NCBI GenBank assembly: GCA_009602725.1 | Contig: WELB01000146.1 | Location: 319,444 to 383,443 of the forward strand | DNA length: 64,000 bases | Direction of reading: 5' to 3' | Source: Spirogloea muscicola | Taxonomy: Eukaryota; Streptophyta; Zygnematophyceae; Spirogloeales; Spirogloeaceae | Shown here: positions 11,581 through 21,495 of the stretch, in pieces | How the letters are laid out: the number at the start of each line of letters is the position of its first letter | Position numbering within the stretch: the first letter of the stretch is position 1 | Translations under genes and position numbers: made by a program | Notes under the pieces: generated by a model | Databases searched by the model: none | What the model was told of the DNA's origin: nothing | What the model saw: the letters and a program-made list of their open reading frames with translations, nothing else

Positions 11581-12265
11581 AACCATGCATTTCATCTCGC
11601 AGAACCAGGCGGCGAGGCTGCCTTGCCCATCATACTTTGAAGGCTGGCACGGCTGGGCACGCCCCACTCGTGCACCGTGGCTAAATTTAGCCCTGAGGTG
11701 TTGAATTCGCTGGTTAACCGTGCACATACAGAAAATCAGCGTTCGTGCCCGCATCACACAGCGCCCCCAATACGGGGGTCACGTGCGGATCTTCACCCGG
11801 GATCGCAGCCTCAACTTGCTCCCTCAGGCGCTCTAGGCGCCGCGCCTCAGCGGAAGTCAGGCTGTTCAGTCGGCCGCTTGGAGCTCCGCCAGCTCGTTCG
11901 CCTCCTCCTCGGTCTCGGCTGGTGGTACTGCCGGCGGAGGGGCGCTAGGTTGCTTAGCAGAGTCCGCGGAATCCATGTCTTACACCAAAACACTAAGGGC
12001 CAAGTCAGTGGCGGGCATAGGACATACCGCGAAGACAAATACTACCACAATATGACTGAGCAAGCTGGTGCCCCAGGCAAGCAAAGCAATCATGGCAGCG
12101 CGCAAATCATACTCCCAAAAGGCAAAGCGGCACGCGCAGCCGAGGGAGGGGCCAGGACTGGGTGTGGACCAGCCTCTGGGCACGGGGCCAGACTTCGCCG
12201 CCCAGCGGCGATCGGTTTCACCTCCTTGTCATGCAGACAGGCAATCCGCCGACCACTGATATTAC
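11570..12265 (-). mobile_element. Gag fossil of an LTR-A/C-type element, minus strand
   Basis: Read on the minus strand there is a leader, an ATG near 11975 (MDSADSAKQPSAPPP), and further on VGRAQPCQPSKYDGQGSLAA (about 11590-11660). The same order occurs on the plus strand at 36950-37340. Upstream on the minus strand it abuts LTR-C at 12266, so it is the 5' part of an LTR-C-bounded element. It is cut off at the junction near 11580. Broken. Confidence 0.6.
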
Positions 12266-12420
12266 TGTAAAGTCCCTGTCCCTAATCAAACAGGTAGGGT
12301 CAGACTGTCCTGTTTGAGTATCGGACATAGAGTGTTTGGAGACAACCCCCTTACAGAGTGTAACGCTAGCGCCCACAGCGCATACTCGCGAACACAGCGC
12401 AGCGGAAGTCTCACCCTGAG
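12266..12420 (-). mobile_element. LTR-C, first part, split by a nested insertion
   Basis: Starts TGTAAAGTCCCTGTCCC and matches 8737-8900. The remaining part resumes at 17095 after the LTR-B element inserted at 12421. The CTGAG at 12416-12420 is one copy of that element's target duplication. Confidence 0.7.
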
Positions 12421-12965
12421 TGTAATGAACCAGCCGTTTGGTTAAGCCACATGGCTCTGTTGGCATTACATGACCGGCTATTTGGGACAGGTGGGCCCGC
12501 CAGGTGGCGGGCTGGCTTGCCGGGCAAGTGGCCCGCCCAGAGGCGGGCCCCGCCCGTCCACAAATACCCCTCGCTAGGATCCGCCCGTTCAATGGAGGAT
12601 CTTTGGCCCGCCGCCTGGCAGGCCATGGGGCGACCCGCTCACACCCCTGGAGGGGGGGTGGCACGGGGAAGCACGAAGAGCGTTGGGGCTGAGGCTCGAG
12701 GGAATTAGAACCGGTGAAGCCCAGGAGCAGCCTCGCCGCTGCTCGCCGCCGCAGCCGCCGCCGCACCTTGCTGCGGGGCCTGCTGCGCCGGCCTGCGCCC
12801 AGGAGGTGGAGTCGCCGCCGGACGGCGGCGCCACGGGGCCTGTCTTCCGCTGCGCCTATGCGCTAGTGCTTTGCCTGTGTAGTGGATTGGTCCCTAAACC
12901 CCCTACAGCCGAACTCAACAACGACTGCTCACCCTAACTGCGTGTGTAGGGCGAGGTTCCTAACA
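12421..12965 (+). repeat. 5' LTR (family B)
   Basis: Starts TGTAATGAACCAGCCGTTTG and ends in TAACA. Contains GC-rich foldbacks such as CCCGCCAGGTGGCGGG and CCGCCGGACGGCGG. The primer-binding site follows directly, marking it as the upstream LTR. Confidence 0.9.
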
Positions 12966-12967
12966 TT

Positions 12968-12979
12968 TGGTATCAGAGG
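12968..12979 (+). other. Primer-binding site for initiator tRNA-Met
   Basis: TGGTATCAGAGG lies three bases after the LTR. TGGTATCAGAG is the established complement of the 3' end of eukaryotic initiator tRNA-Met, used by many Ty3/gypsy and Copia elements. The same site follows the LTR at 24970-24981, and a variant TGGTATTAGAGG lies near 35893. Confidence 0.85.
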
Positions 12980-13489
12980 CGGTCTTGCATCCATCGCGCT
13001 TGTGACTAACCGTGCTCGCCGCTGATGATGCAAGGATCACCCTGATGTGCTGGCCTGACCTTTTTTTCTGTCAAAGATTAAGTGGTTGCCAGACGTTGGT
13101 CCGTGAGGCGGCTCAGCGGAAGCGCCGGGTGCGGAGCCATCTTCGCGCTGTGAGCCAGCAACGACCAACGCCAGATTGACCGACTGATCCTTGAGGACCA
13201 CTTGCTGCGTTCGCTTCCTTTGAGGTGTGGCTTGAGCCTGCAGCCTTTGTGTGGTAAGGTCAGTCGTTTGGCCAGCAGTGACCGTGTGCATCGGTCCTGG
13301 TCATATCTGCGGCTGTCTGCCTGCCTGCTGATTGAGGTGTGGAGTTGCGCGCTGCCTTGCTTGCTCGCTCGCTGGTGCACCAGTCTTGCGATGTCCTGTA
13401 TTGCAGTATAGAGTGTGTGACTTGCTGACTGTCGGAGCCTGAATAGATCACTCAGTGTCCTTCAGCCAGCATGGTATCGCAGACTCCAG

Positions 13490-14933
13490 TGCGCGGCCGA
13501 GCCCACCTCGGGAGGCAGAGCGGTCGGCTGCTGAGGCAGCGGCTGCTGCAGGGCCAGCTGCTGCGGCAGTGGCTGCTGCGGAGCACGCCCACGAGGGGCA
13601 CGCCGACGAGGGGCACGCCCACGAGGGGCACGCCCAAGCGGAGCACGCCCAAGAGGGGCACGTCGAGCTGGGAGCCGGAGGCCAGGGGGGCTTGTCGGCT
13701 GGGCACTTGCAACGCGTTGCACTCCTCACTCGGGATCTGGCAGCAGCCCAGTCTACGACGGACCCAGCTCAACACCGGCTTCTTGCGAGGATCTGCGCGG
13801 AGCAGCGCGTCCTCCTCGTCTGGCAGCGCGCCGAAGAGCGGCACATGCAAGAGGTGGATGCCTCGTTGCATCTGATGCGCAAGAGCAGCGGCAACCCTGA
13901 GCATGGACTTGCCAGGGCCGATGCACCCCGACAATTCTCCGGTCACGATGACCGGGGAGGGTTGCAGCCATGGCTGGATGAAATGGACGAATGGTTCGTC
14001 AGCTCCAACACGGACGCGGGGGCACGCGTGCGCCTCGCTGCCACCTACCTCTCAGGCGAGCCCCGGGAGTGGTGGAACACCTTGAAGAAGGGCTCTACGC
14101 CCGAGGAGTCCGGTGGCTGGGACTTCTTCTGCAGCTTGCTTACGTCGGCGTATGGCGACCCACACGCAGAGCTGCGCGCCCGCAATGAGCTGGATGCTCT
14201 CCGCATGAGGGGCGAGGGAAGCGAGGGCTTCGAGCCCTACGTGCGGGGATTCCGGCTGCTGCTATCCAAGCTACGCAGCGAGCCCATGAAGCCAAGTGAC
14301 CAATGCCAGCGATTCAAGGCTGGACTGCCTACTCCTTTTCGCAATTGGGTCGCGGTGGATTCCGCAACGGCACAACCGGTCACGCACTTCACCAAGATGG
14401 TGGAGCACGCCCGCAAGGTGCTCAGCACGCCGGACATTGCCGGTCCGAGCAAGCGTCCCCTGCTGGAGGCAGGCGGCTTTGATGCAGAGCGAGGCAAGAA
14501 GCGGTTCGACCGAAGGCACGGCTTGAACGCTCGACCTCAAGGCGACTTCCCCAAGCCGCGGGTGGAAGGCGCTGGCTGCTTCAAGTGCGGTGCCAAGAGC
14601 CAGCAGCTCAGGGACTGCCCGGCGGCAGGCCCCTCTTCCTCACGGCCACGTCCAGAGCGGCCTATGGGCCGGGACCAGGGCAATTCCAAGGGCAAGCGTG
14701 AGTGCTTGACCCCTGCCTCTGCAAGCCATCTCATCCGGCCAGACGCACTTGAGCTGTTTGATCTTGCTGGCATTGCTGGCCCGCCAACCAACATACCGCT
14801 TGTGCGCTCCATTTCTGCTTTATTGCAAGGTCTGGAGGTCGGAGGGCCTCGATTTGTGTGGGTTGCCCACAATGACTTGCAAGAGGCTGCAGATGTCTAT
14901 CTGAGCTGGCCTGAGTGCCGTCGGCCTGAATAA
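13490..14933 (+). pseudogene. Gag-like region of the family B element
   Basis: Long open stretch of capsid-type sequence. It has an alanine-rich N-part; a tandem HAHEGHA-type pentad tract (about 13578-13665); a gag core with QFSGHDDRGGLQPWLDEMDE, YLSGEPREWW and CQRFKAGLPTPFRNW; then the Cys-rich CFKCGAKSQQLRDC zinc-knuckle-like motif (about 14577-14620); and a tail with LFDLAGIAGPP. It matches the copy at 25.5-27.0 kb closely. It belongs to the fossil at 12421-17094. Confidence 0.85.
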
Positions 14934-15142
14934 AAATGCTGTTCTTCATTTTGCCGCAGAAGCGCGGCGTGATTGATCAAGCTCCGCTGGGGATGTCGCT
15001 GTTGTACTCGCACGAGGCGGGACACAGGCTCCTTAGGCGTAGCGTTGATGCCAATCGGCTCAGGCCTTATCCGACAGCGGTCAGGGTGTATGCTGAAGCT
15101 GCCAACGTAAGTAGGCACCCTCACTGATGACAAAGGCTTCTG

Positions 15143-16530
15143 GTGGCAAGGTGACGCTATTATGGTCCCGAACTGCAATGCCTTGCGCACCGACATAATG
15201 CAGGAGCTGCATGATACGCTTGACAGTGGTCAGTTGGGAGTGAGCAAAACCAAACAGGCTGTGCGACGCCTCTTTTGGTGGAAGGGCTTTTCCGCCCAGG
15301 TGCGCGCTTTTGTGGCAAGCTGTGCCACATGCCAGCGTAGTAAGGCAATCTCTGGCAAGCCTGCTGGATTACTTCAGCCCTTGCAGATTCCGGAGCGGAA
15401 TTGGTCTGATGTAAGTGTGGATTTTATCACACAATTGCCTAAGACGCGGAATGGCTATGATGCCATTGTCGTCTTTGTGGACCGCCTGAGTAAAGTGGTG
15501 CATTTTGCTCCCACTACTACGCGGGCATCGGCGAAGGATTTCGCTGGCATCTTTGTGGATAAGGTGTGGAAGCCACATGGAGTACCTGAGAGGCTGGTCT
15601 CGGACCGCGATCCTCGCTTTACAAGTCACTTCTGGAGAGAAGTCTGCAAGCTTATTGGCACGAAGCAGTCCATGTCCACAGCCTTCCATCCACAAACGGA
15701 TGGCCAAACTGAGCATATGAATCGAGTTCTTGAGGACATGTTGAGGCACTTTGTCAATTCTAGCCAAATTGACTGGGATGACTATTTGGCTCCAGCTGAA
15801 TATGCTGTGAACAATGCCCACGCGTCCACCAAAGAGAATCCATTCTTCCTCAACTATGGTCAGCATCCCCGAGCTCCACTTCAGGAGGCCGGAACGGGTT
15901 CCCGCCGCGGTAGCCTTTACTGGGACCCTCTTGGAGGCTCAGAGACGAGCTCGGCATTCTTGGAAATTGCCCAGAGTCGCCAAAAGGCTTATGCTGACAA
16001 ACATCGGAAGGACGTGTCCTTCGATGTTGGTGCGCAAGTGCTGCTGAGCACAAAGCACTTATTCTCGCGGGCTCTGGGTATGCGCAAGTTGCTGCCCAAG
16101 TGGGTTGGACCATTTGCAGTAGTACGCCTTGTGGGCAAGGTGTCCTACGAGTTGAAGACACCGGTGCATTGGAAGGTCCATAATGTCTTCCATGTGTCTC
16201 AGCCGAGGGCCTTCCTTTCGGATGGTCGTGTCCAACCGCCCCGACCTCCACTAGTCATCGAGGATGATCTTGAATTTGAGGTGGAAGAGATCTTGTCTCA
16301 CAGGGACAAGCCTCCAGGACGTAAGACCCGTGAGTATGGTGAAGTGGCTCGGGTATGGGCCTGAGCACAACACGTGGGAGCCTGCGGCCAATTTGGCAAA
16401 TTGTCCAGATGCTCTCAGGGAATACCTGGCCAAGGGTGGTAATTCTCCTAGGCTTGCTAGAGGCAGCAGCCGTCGGGCATCTGAATACCTGTCGGCTGTT
16501 TTCTCGTTGTTCCCGAGGACGTGAAAACCA
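15143..16530 (+). pseudogene. Integrase and chromodomain region of the family B element
   Basis: Integrase zinc-binding part with CATCQRSK (about 15325-15350); catalytic-core text including DVSVDFITQLPKT, LVSDRDPRFTSHFW and AFHPQTDGQTE; GPFAVVRLVGKVSYEL; then a C-terminal chromodomain with FEVEEILSHRDK and GPEHNTWEP. This is the layout of chromovirus-type Ty3/gypsy elements, in which the chromodomain helps guide insertion into heterochromatin. It is part of a broken copy. Confidence 0.85.
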
Positions 16531-16531
16531 G

Positions 16532-16541
16532 AGTGGGGAGG
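16532..16541 (+). other. Polypurine tract before the 3' LTR
   Basis: GAGTGGGGAGG-type purine run directly upstream of the LTR start, after the PEDV-encoding CCCGAGGACGTGAA. The same pairing recurs before the LTRs at 22644, 32138, 38261 and 40906, and on the minus strand at 19608-19620. Confidence 0.7.
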
Positions 16542-16543
16542 TA

Positions 16544-17094
16544 TGTAATGAACCAGCCGTTTGGTTAAGCCACATCACATGGCTCTGTTGGCATTACATG
16601 ACCGGCTATTTGGGACAGGTGGGCCCGCCAGGTGGCGGGCTGGCTTGCCGGGCAAGTGGCCCGCCCAGAGACGGGTCCAGCCCGTCCAGAAATACTCCTC
16701 GCCAGGATCCGCCCGTTCAAGGGAGGATCTTTGGCCCGCCGTCTGGCAGGCCATGGGGCGACCCGCTCACACCCCTGGAGGGGGGGGTGGCACAGGAAAG
16801 CACGAAGAGCCTTGGGGCTGAGGCTCGAGGGAGTTCGAACCGGTGAAGCCCAGGAGCAGCCTTGCCGCTGCTCGCCGCCGCAGCCGCCGCCGCACCTTGC
16901 TGCGGGGCCTGCTGCGCCGGCCTGCGCCCAGGAGGTGGAGTCGCCGCCGGACGGCGGCGCCACGGGGCCTATCTTCCGCTGCGCCTATGCGCTAGTGCTT
17001 TGCCTGTGTAGTGGGTTGGTCCCTAAACCCCTTACAGCCGAACTCAACAACGACTGCTCACCCTAACTGCGTGTGTAGGGCGAGGTTTTTTACA
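16544..17094 (+). repeat. 3' LTR (family B)
   Basis: Matches 12421-12965 apart from scattered substitutions and a short local duplication of CACAT near its start. Followed directly by the CTGAG target duplication and by the rest of the interrupted LTR-C. Confidence 0.9.
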
Positions 17095-17410
17095 CTGAGG
17101 CACCGCCGGAAGGCGGCGACTCGACCGAGGGTCAGCAGCTGTCCTCGCAAGGGGCGCAGGCATGGTACTTACAGAGAGCGGGCGGGGCCGGCAGCGACGA
17201 GCTGCAGCGATGGGCTGGGCAGCAGACGGCAGCAGCAGAGCCGTGGCCGCGGCTGCGGCAACAGGCAGCAGCAGGGCTGTGCCTCTCTTGGCGTCACGAG
17301 TCCGACTCCTCAGTCTGGCCTTGGCCTACTACTGTTAAGTGTTCCATCTGCCACCCCTCCCCCGAGGGTGTGACGAGGGCTGCCCCAAGGTCCTCCCCCA
17401 GAGGGGCGGG
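17095..17410 (-). mobile_element. LTR-C, second part
   Basis: Continues the LTR-C interrupted at 12420: CTGAGGCACCGCC, GGCGGCGACTC, the GCAGCAG tract and the CTCCCCxGAGGxTGTGACGAGG block also seen at 9120-9140. The right end is approximate. Confidence 0.6.
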
Positions 17411-17989
17411 CATGAAGAAGGAGGACGCCGGATCTGCGGGACGCTGCCGCGCGCAAGCGAAGCAGCGCCTGGCGGATGGAGACAACTCCAGGACGATGCC
17501 GCGCGCGAGCAAAGCAGCGCCTCTCGGACAGTACGCTTGGCGGACGATGCCGCGTGGTACGAAGCCAGGGGCTTCGGACCGTATTCAGCTACACGGGTTG
17601 TAGCTATTTACCGGCACCGTTTAGGACTGCCAAACGGTGGTTACGATACGATCATGTAAGCTTATCGGCACCATTGGCACTCTCAAATGGAGGGAACGAT
17701 ACAGTTACTCAGGCGAAGTACTGAACTGGCAATTGCGATTGCCTCCGCCGGGGTGGAGGCCCAGTTGACAATGGCCGTCACGGACGCGTCGATGAAGCGG
17801 GCGAGTGGGACAACAACACCAATCGGGCCGCCGAAGCAGGTCCATGAGTACACTTCGACCAGGAATCTCGATTACGAGAACATAATCAGTGCCAGAGCAT
17901 CAGAAGAAACTTTTCATTGTCAGCCGTATCATCACAGAAATACGAGGCTATCCAGATGCAAGGACACCTCTAATAATAATGTGACGTCC
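17411..17989 (+). repeat. Degenerate tandem repeat and unclassified sequence
   Basis: Around 17440-17575 three imperfect copies of GGACGxTGCCGCGCGCAAGCGAAGCAGCGCCT-like text follow each other at 55-65 base spacing. The rest has only short frames and no recognisable product. Confidence 0.5.
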
Positions 17990-18713
17990 TGATTCTTAAA
18001 TACGCAGTTAGGGGTTACTTTGGTTCGGTCAATGGGGTTTGAGAAGCAAACCTCCTACAGTGAAGAACTACTACAACACATGATGGAAGTTTTACCCAGA
18101 GGCACCCGCCAGAAGGTGGCGACTCTACAGAGGGTCTGGCTTAATAGGTGTCCCCGCATGGGGCGCAGCCATGACACTGACGGTGGCGATGTTCGCAGCG
18201 ACGAGCTGCGGCGACGGGCTGAGCAGCAGACGACGGCAGCAGAGCTGCGGCGGCGGCTGCGGCAGCAGGCAAGCAGGGCTATGCCTCTCTGGGGCCTCAC
18301 TGATCGAAATACTGAGTCCGCTCTCGGCCGACCACTCGTGATGCGTCAATGCCACCCTCCCTCTAGGGTGTGTGGGAGCCGCTTCAAGGCCCACCCCGTC
18401 AAGGGAGGGCCTCACGAGCGTCGGTTGCGGGAACATGTCACATCTACGGGAAGACCTCGAGGGTACTGTAAGGTGGACAGATATTGCCACGGGCGGATCG
18501 CGAGGGACATAGGACATGTGACGTCATGGGCGGACCTCGAGGATACCGCAACACAGGGGTCACGCCACGTACATCGCTGGCGGGAGAAGACAACGTGCGC
18601 GGAAGATACACCAAATTGGCCTGCCCAACAGTACCACATGTACGCGTTTATGGGAGGGTGATGCGCCCAGACGGGCGAAACACTACACTGTATATGTTGC
18701 TAAGTACGGTCCG
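17990..18713 (-). mobile_element. LTR-C-like copy, minus orientation, with inner tandem repeat
   Basis: Begins TGTGACGTCCTGATT and carries landmarks of LTR-C: CAGTTAGGG, CAGAGGCACCCGCC, the CTGCGGCGG tract, and CCACCCTCCCTCTAGGGTGTGTGG as at 8692. The distal part holds two copies about 78 bases apart of an ACATGTSAC...GACCTCGAGGRTAC unit (18433 and 18512). Borders are approximate. Confidence 0.5.
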
Positions 18714-19607
18714 TGTGACGGCCCTGACCCTTGACAGCACAGTCGGGGGTCAGTACGTCCTTTTTGGATTCGGTCGCCGGGGTTTAGAGACAAACCCCCA
18801 GCACAGTGAAAGCACCACGTATGATACGCAGCGGAAGTCTTGCCCTGAGGCGCTGCCGACAGGCAGCGACTCCCCTCTCAGGTACGGGCCAGCGACTGTC
18901 CCCAAAGGAGCAGTCAAGTCTTACTCACAGAAAGCCGACGAAGGTCCGCGACGACGGGATGCGGCGACGGGCTGCAGCAGCGGGCAGCAGCAGGGCTGCG
19001 TCGGCGGGCTGCGGCAGCAGGCGGCAGCAGGGCTGCGCCTCTGTCTCGCAGGCTTCACTGATATTGACCGGAATTTGTCTCCGAGTCGGCTCTCAGCCCT
19101 ACTTGTAGTGCTTCATGTGCCACCCTCCCCAGGGGTCCCTGGGAGGCTAATCTCAGGGCCGACCTTCGGGAAGGCGGGCCCGACAAAGGGTATCTAGTGC
19201 GAGGGCAGGCCACGCGGCTCCCTTCGGGAGGCGGCGGCCGTCCTGCGGCGCCGCCGAGCGGCGCTCGGCGGCGCCGCCTTGCCGCGGCGCCCTGCGGCAA
19301 CGGCTTGCGGCACCGCCAGTGAGTCACGGGTGTGGCGCGGTGTCACAGGCGCGCCACACGTGTCACATACACGTCATTGCGGGCACGACGGCAGACTCAG
19401 GAGTATGCCGAGAAGCTCCGCTGTGGAAGACCAGGATTCACCGCCTCGGCAGAGGGCGGCGCGCCTGCACGTCACATCGTCAGCAGGCGCGTCACACAGC
19501 GCGACACCTTGCGCGGCGCTCTCGCGCTGTCGCACGCGTCAGTCGTGAGCGTCAGTGATTAGCGCTTAACTCGAAGTTAAGCGTCCCGTAACGGCGGGGA
19601 CGTTACA
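18714..19607 (-). repeat. LTR-A, near-complete copy
   Basis: About 894 bases. The element-start end carries two consecutive hairpins: GTAACG/CGTTAC around TCCCCGC, and CGCTTAAC/GTTAAGCG around TTCGA. The other end carries the GGGGTTTAGAGACAAACCCC inverted repeat near 18778-18799. It is the best reference copy of this LTR family in the window. Confidence 0.8.
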
Positions 19608-20640
19608 TTCCTCCCCACTTAAATGTTCACGTCCTCGGGAACAAGGAGAGGGGGGCCACGAACTCGAGGAGGTTAAGTTCGACGAGGGCGTGTGGTACTA
19701 CGACGCAAAGGGGAATGCCCTTCTGCAAGATACTTACGGAGAACGGCGCGACAATGGGCAAGAGTGGCCGCCGGTTCCCAGGTATTGTGCTCAGGTCCAT
19801 AACCTAGCCACTTGACAAGGTACTCTCGGGACTTACGTCGCCCACGGAGTTTGTCGCGGTGAGACAAGATCTCCTCCACCTGAAACTCTTCCTCGTTTGC
19901 AACGACGAGGGGAGGTGGGGGCGGTTGGACACGAACATCCGAATGGAATTGTTCGAGCTGGGACGAGTGGAAGACCTTGTGGATTTTCCAGTGTACCGGT
20001 GTATCCAGCTCGTATGCGACCGGACCGATACGGCGCACTACACAAGAGGGTCCAACCCACTTTGGCAGCAATTTATACGTACCGACTGCCCGCATGGAAA
20101 GGTGCTTTGAGCTCAAGAGCACTTGAGCACCCACGTTGAAGGATATATCTCAACGATGTCGATCAGCATACGCCTTCTGCCGTTGCTGGGCAATAATCTC
20201 CAAGCATTGCCTAGCCCTCCGCTGAGCTTCCAGGAGGTTACCGGTAAAAGTTGCTGCGGCGGGCACGCGTTTTGGCCTCCCCACCTGTAAAGGTGCCCGG
20301 GGATGCTGACCGAAGTTAAGGAAGAAAGGGGTGTTCTTGGTGGACTCATGAAAGGCATGCTTTGTGCACAGCATATTCCGCTGGAGCAAGATACTTATCC
20401 CAGTCGGTCTGGCTGGGGTTGAGAAAATGCCGTAACATGTCCTCCAAAACCCGAATCATCCTTTCTGTCTGACCATCGGTTTGGGGGTGGAATGGCGTGG
20501 ATTAGGATTGCTTAGTGCCAATAAGCCTTCACACTTCACGCCAGAAGTACCCGTAAAGCGAGGGTCGCGACACGGTTCGCTCGGGCACTCCGTGCAGTTT
20601 CCATACACGGTCCACGAAGATACCAGCAACCGTGACGTGC
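18714..20640 (-). mobile_element. Ty3/gypsy fossil, LTR-A family, minus strand: integrase, chromodomain and 3' LTR
   Basis: Near-complete LTR-A at 18714-19607 (TGTAACG...GTCACA on the minus strand). Next to it, at 19608 upward, lies the polypurine tract and then, on the minus strand, the chromodomain (FQVEEILSHRDK, GPEHNTWEP), GAQVLLSSKHL, HPRAPLQVG and further up IFVDRVWKLHGVPER. Integrase text ends near 20640, where a plus-oriented LTR-A fragment begins. Upstream parts are absent. Broken. Confidence 0.78.
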
Positions 20641-21292
20641 AGGCACGCCGCCTCCAGAAGAGGCGGGCATCTTGGGCTCCCAGAGAGGAGATTCTCGGCG
20701 GGTTCTCGAACCGGCCGCCGGGACACGTGTGGCGCGCCTACGGGCCTATGCCGCGCAGAGCGGCGCCGCCAGGCGGCGACGCAGAGAAGGGAGCCGCGTG
20801 GCCTGCCCTCGCACTAGATTCCCCTTGTCGGGCCCGCCTTCCCGAAGGGCCCTGATACGAGCCTCCCAGAGGCCCCTGGGGAGGGCGGCACACGAAGCCC
20901 TACAAGTAGGGCTGACAGCAGACTCGGGGGCACCCGGTCAACATCAGTGGAGCCCGCGAGAGAGAGGCGCGCAGTTCTGCTGCCGCCTGCTGCCGAGCTT
21001 GCCAACCGCAGCCCTGCTGCTGCGTGCTGCTGCAGCCGACGCCGCAACGCGTCCCTGCGGATCTTCATCGGCTTTCCCGAAGGTAGACTGTGGCTCTCCC
21101 TCTGGGCATAGTGGCTGGCCCGTACCTGAGAGGTGAGTCGCCGCCTGTCGGCGGCGCCTCAGAGCAAGTCATTCTGCTGCGTGGTACACATGGTGCTTCG
21201 CTGTGCTGGGGGTTTGTCTCTAAACCCCAGCGACCGATAAAAATAAGGACGTCCTAACCCCTTATTATGTGTGTAGGGATCAGAACGTCACA
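20641..21292 (+). mobile_element. LTR-A fragment, plus orientation
   Basis: Matches 38440-39124: GTGACGTGCAGGC, the AGGAGATTCTxGGCGGGTTC block, GGGAGGGxGGCACA, the GCAGCCCTGCTGCTGC tract and the terminus GGGATCAGAACGTCACA. The opening part of the LTR is not present. Confidence 0.75.
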
Positions 21293-21495
21293 GTGATGAG
21301 CATTTGGCTCCAGCTGAATATGCTGTGAACAATGCCTATCGTGCATTGACAAAGGAGACTCCATTCTTCCTCAACTTGGGTCAGCATCCCCGAGCTCCAC
21401 TTCAGGTGGGGAGGCCGGAACGGGTTCCCGCCGTGATAGCCTTTACTGGGACTCTCTTGGGGGCTCAGAGACGAGCTCGGCATCTCTTGGAAATT

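Larger units (their letters stand above)
12421..17094 (+). mobile_element. Ty3/gypsy chromodomain LTR element, family B, with both LTRs and target duplications
   Basis: Bounded by LTRs at 12421-12965 and 16544-17094, both TGTAATG...ACA, which differ by a few percent by eye. Flanked by identical CTGAG target duplications (12416-12420 and 17095-17099). Parts seen in order: primer-binding site, gag, integrase, chromodomain, polypurine tract. A protease-reverse transcriptase core was not found in this copy. It is broken and not self-sufficient, with several breaks. It is moderately young by LTR similarity, and younger than the LTR-C it sits in. Confidence 0.92.

Noticed and set aside
12440-12840. 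Repeated similar frames in LTR-B copies (for example 12451-12708, 16561-16821, 24452-25027, 36212-36715 minus) as a gene family
   Set aside because: They coincide with LTRs, appear in several frames and in both orientations, and are explained by the GC-rich LTR sequence.
12968-12979. Part of a tRNA gene
   Set aside because: Only the 12-base primer-binding complement is present; no cloverleaf sequence surrounds it.
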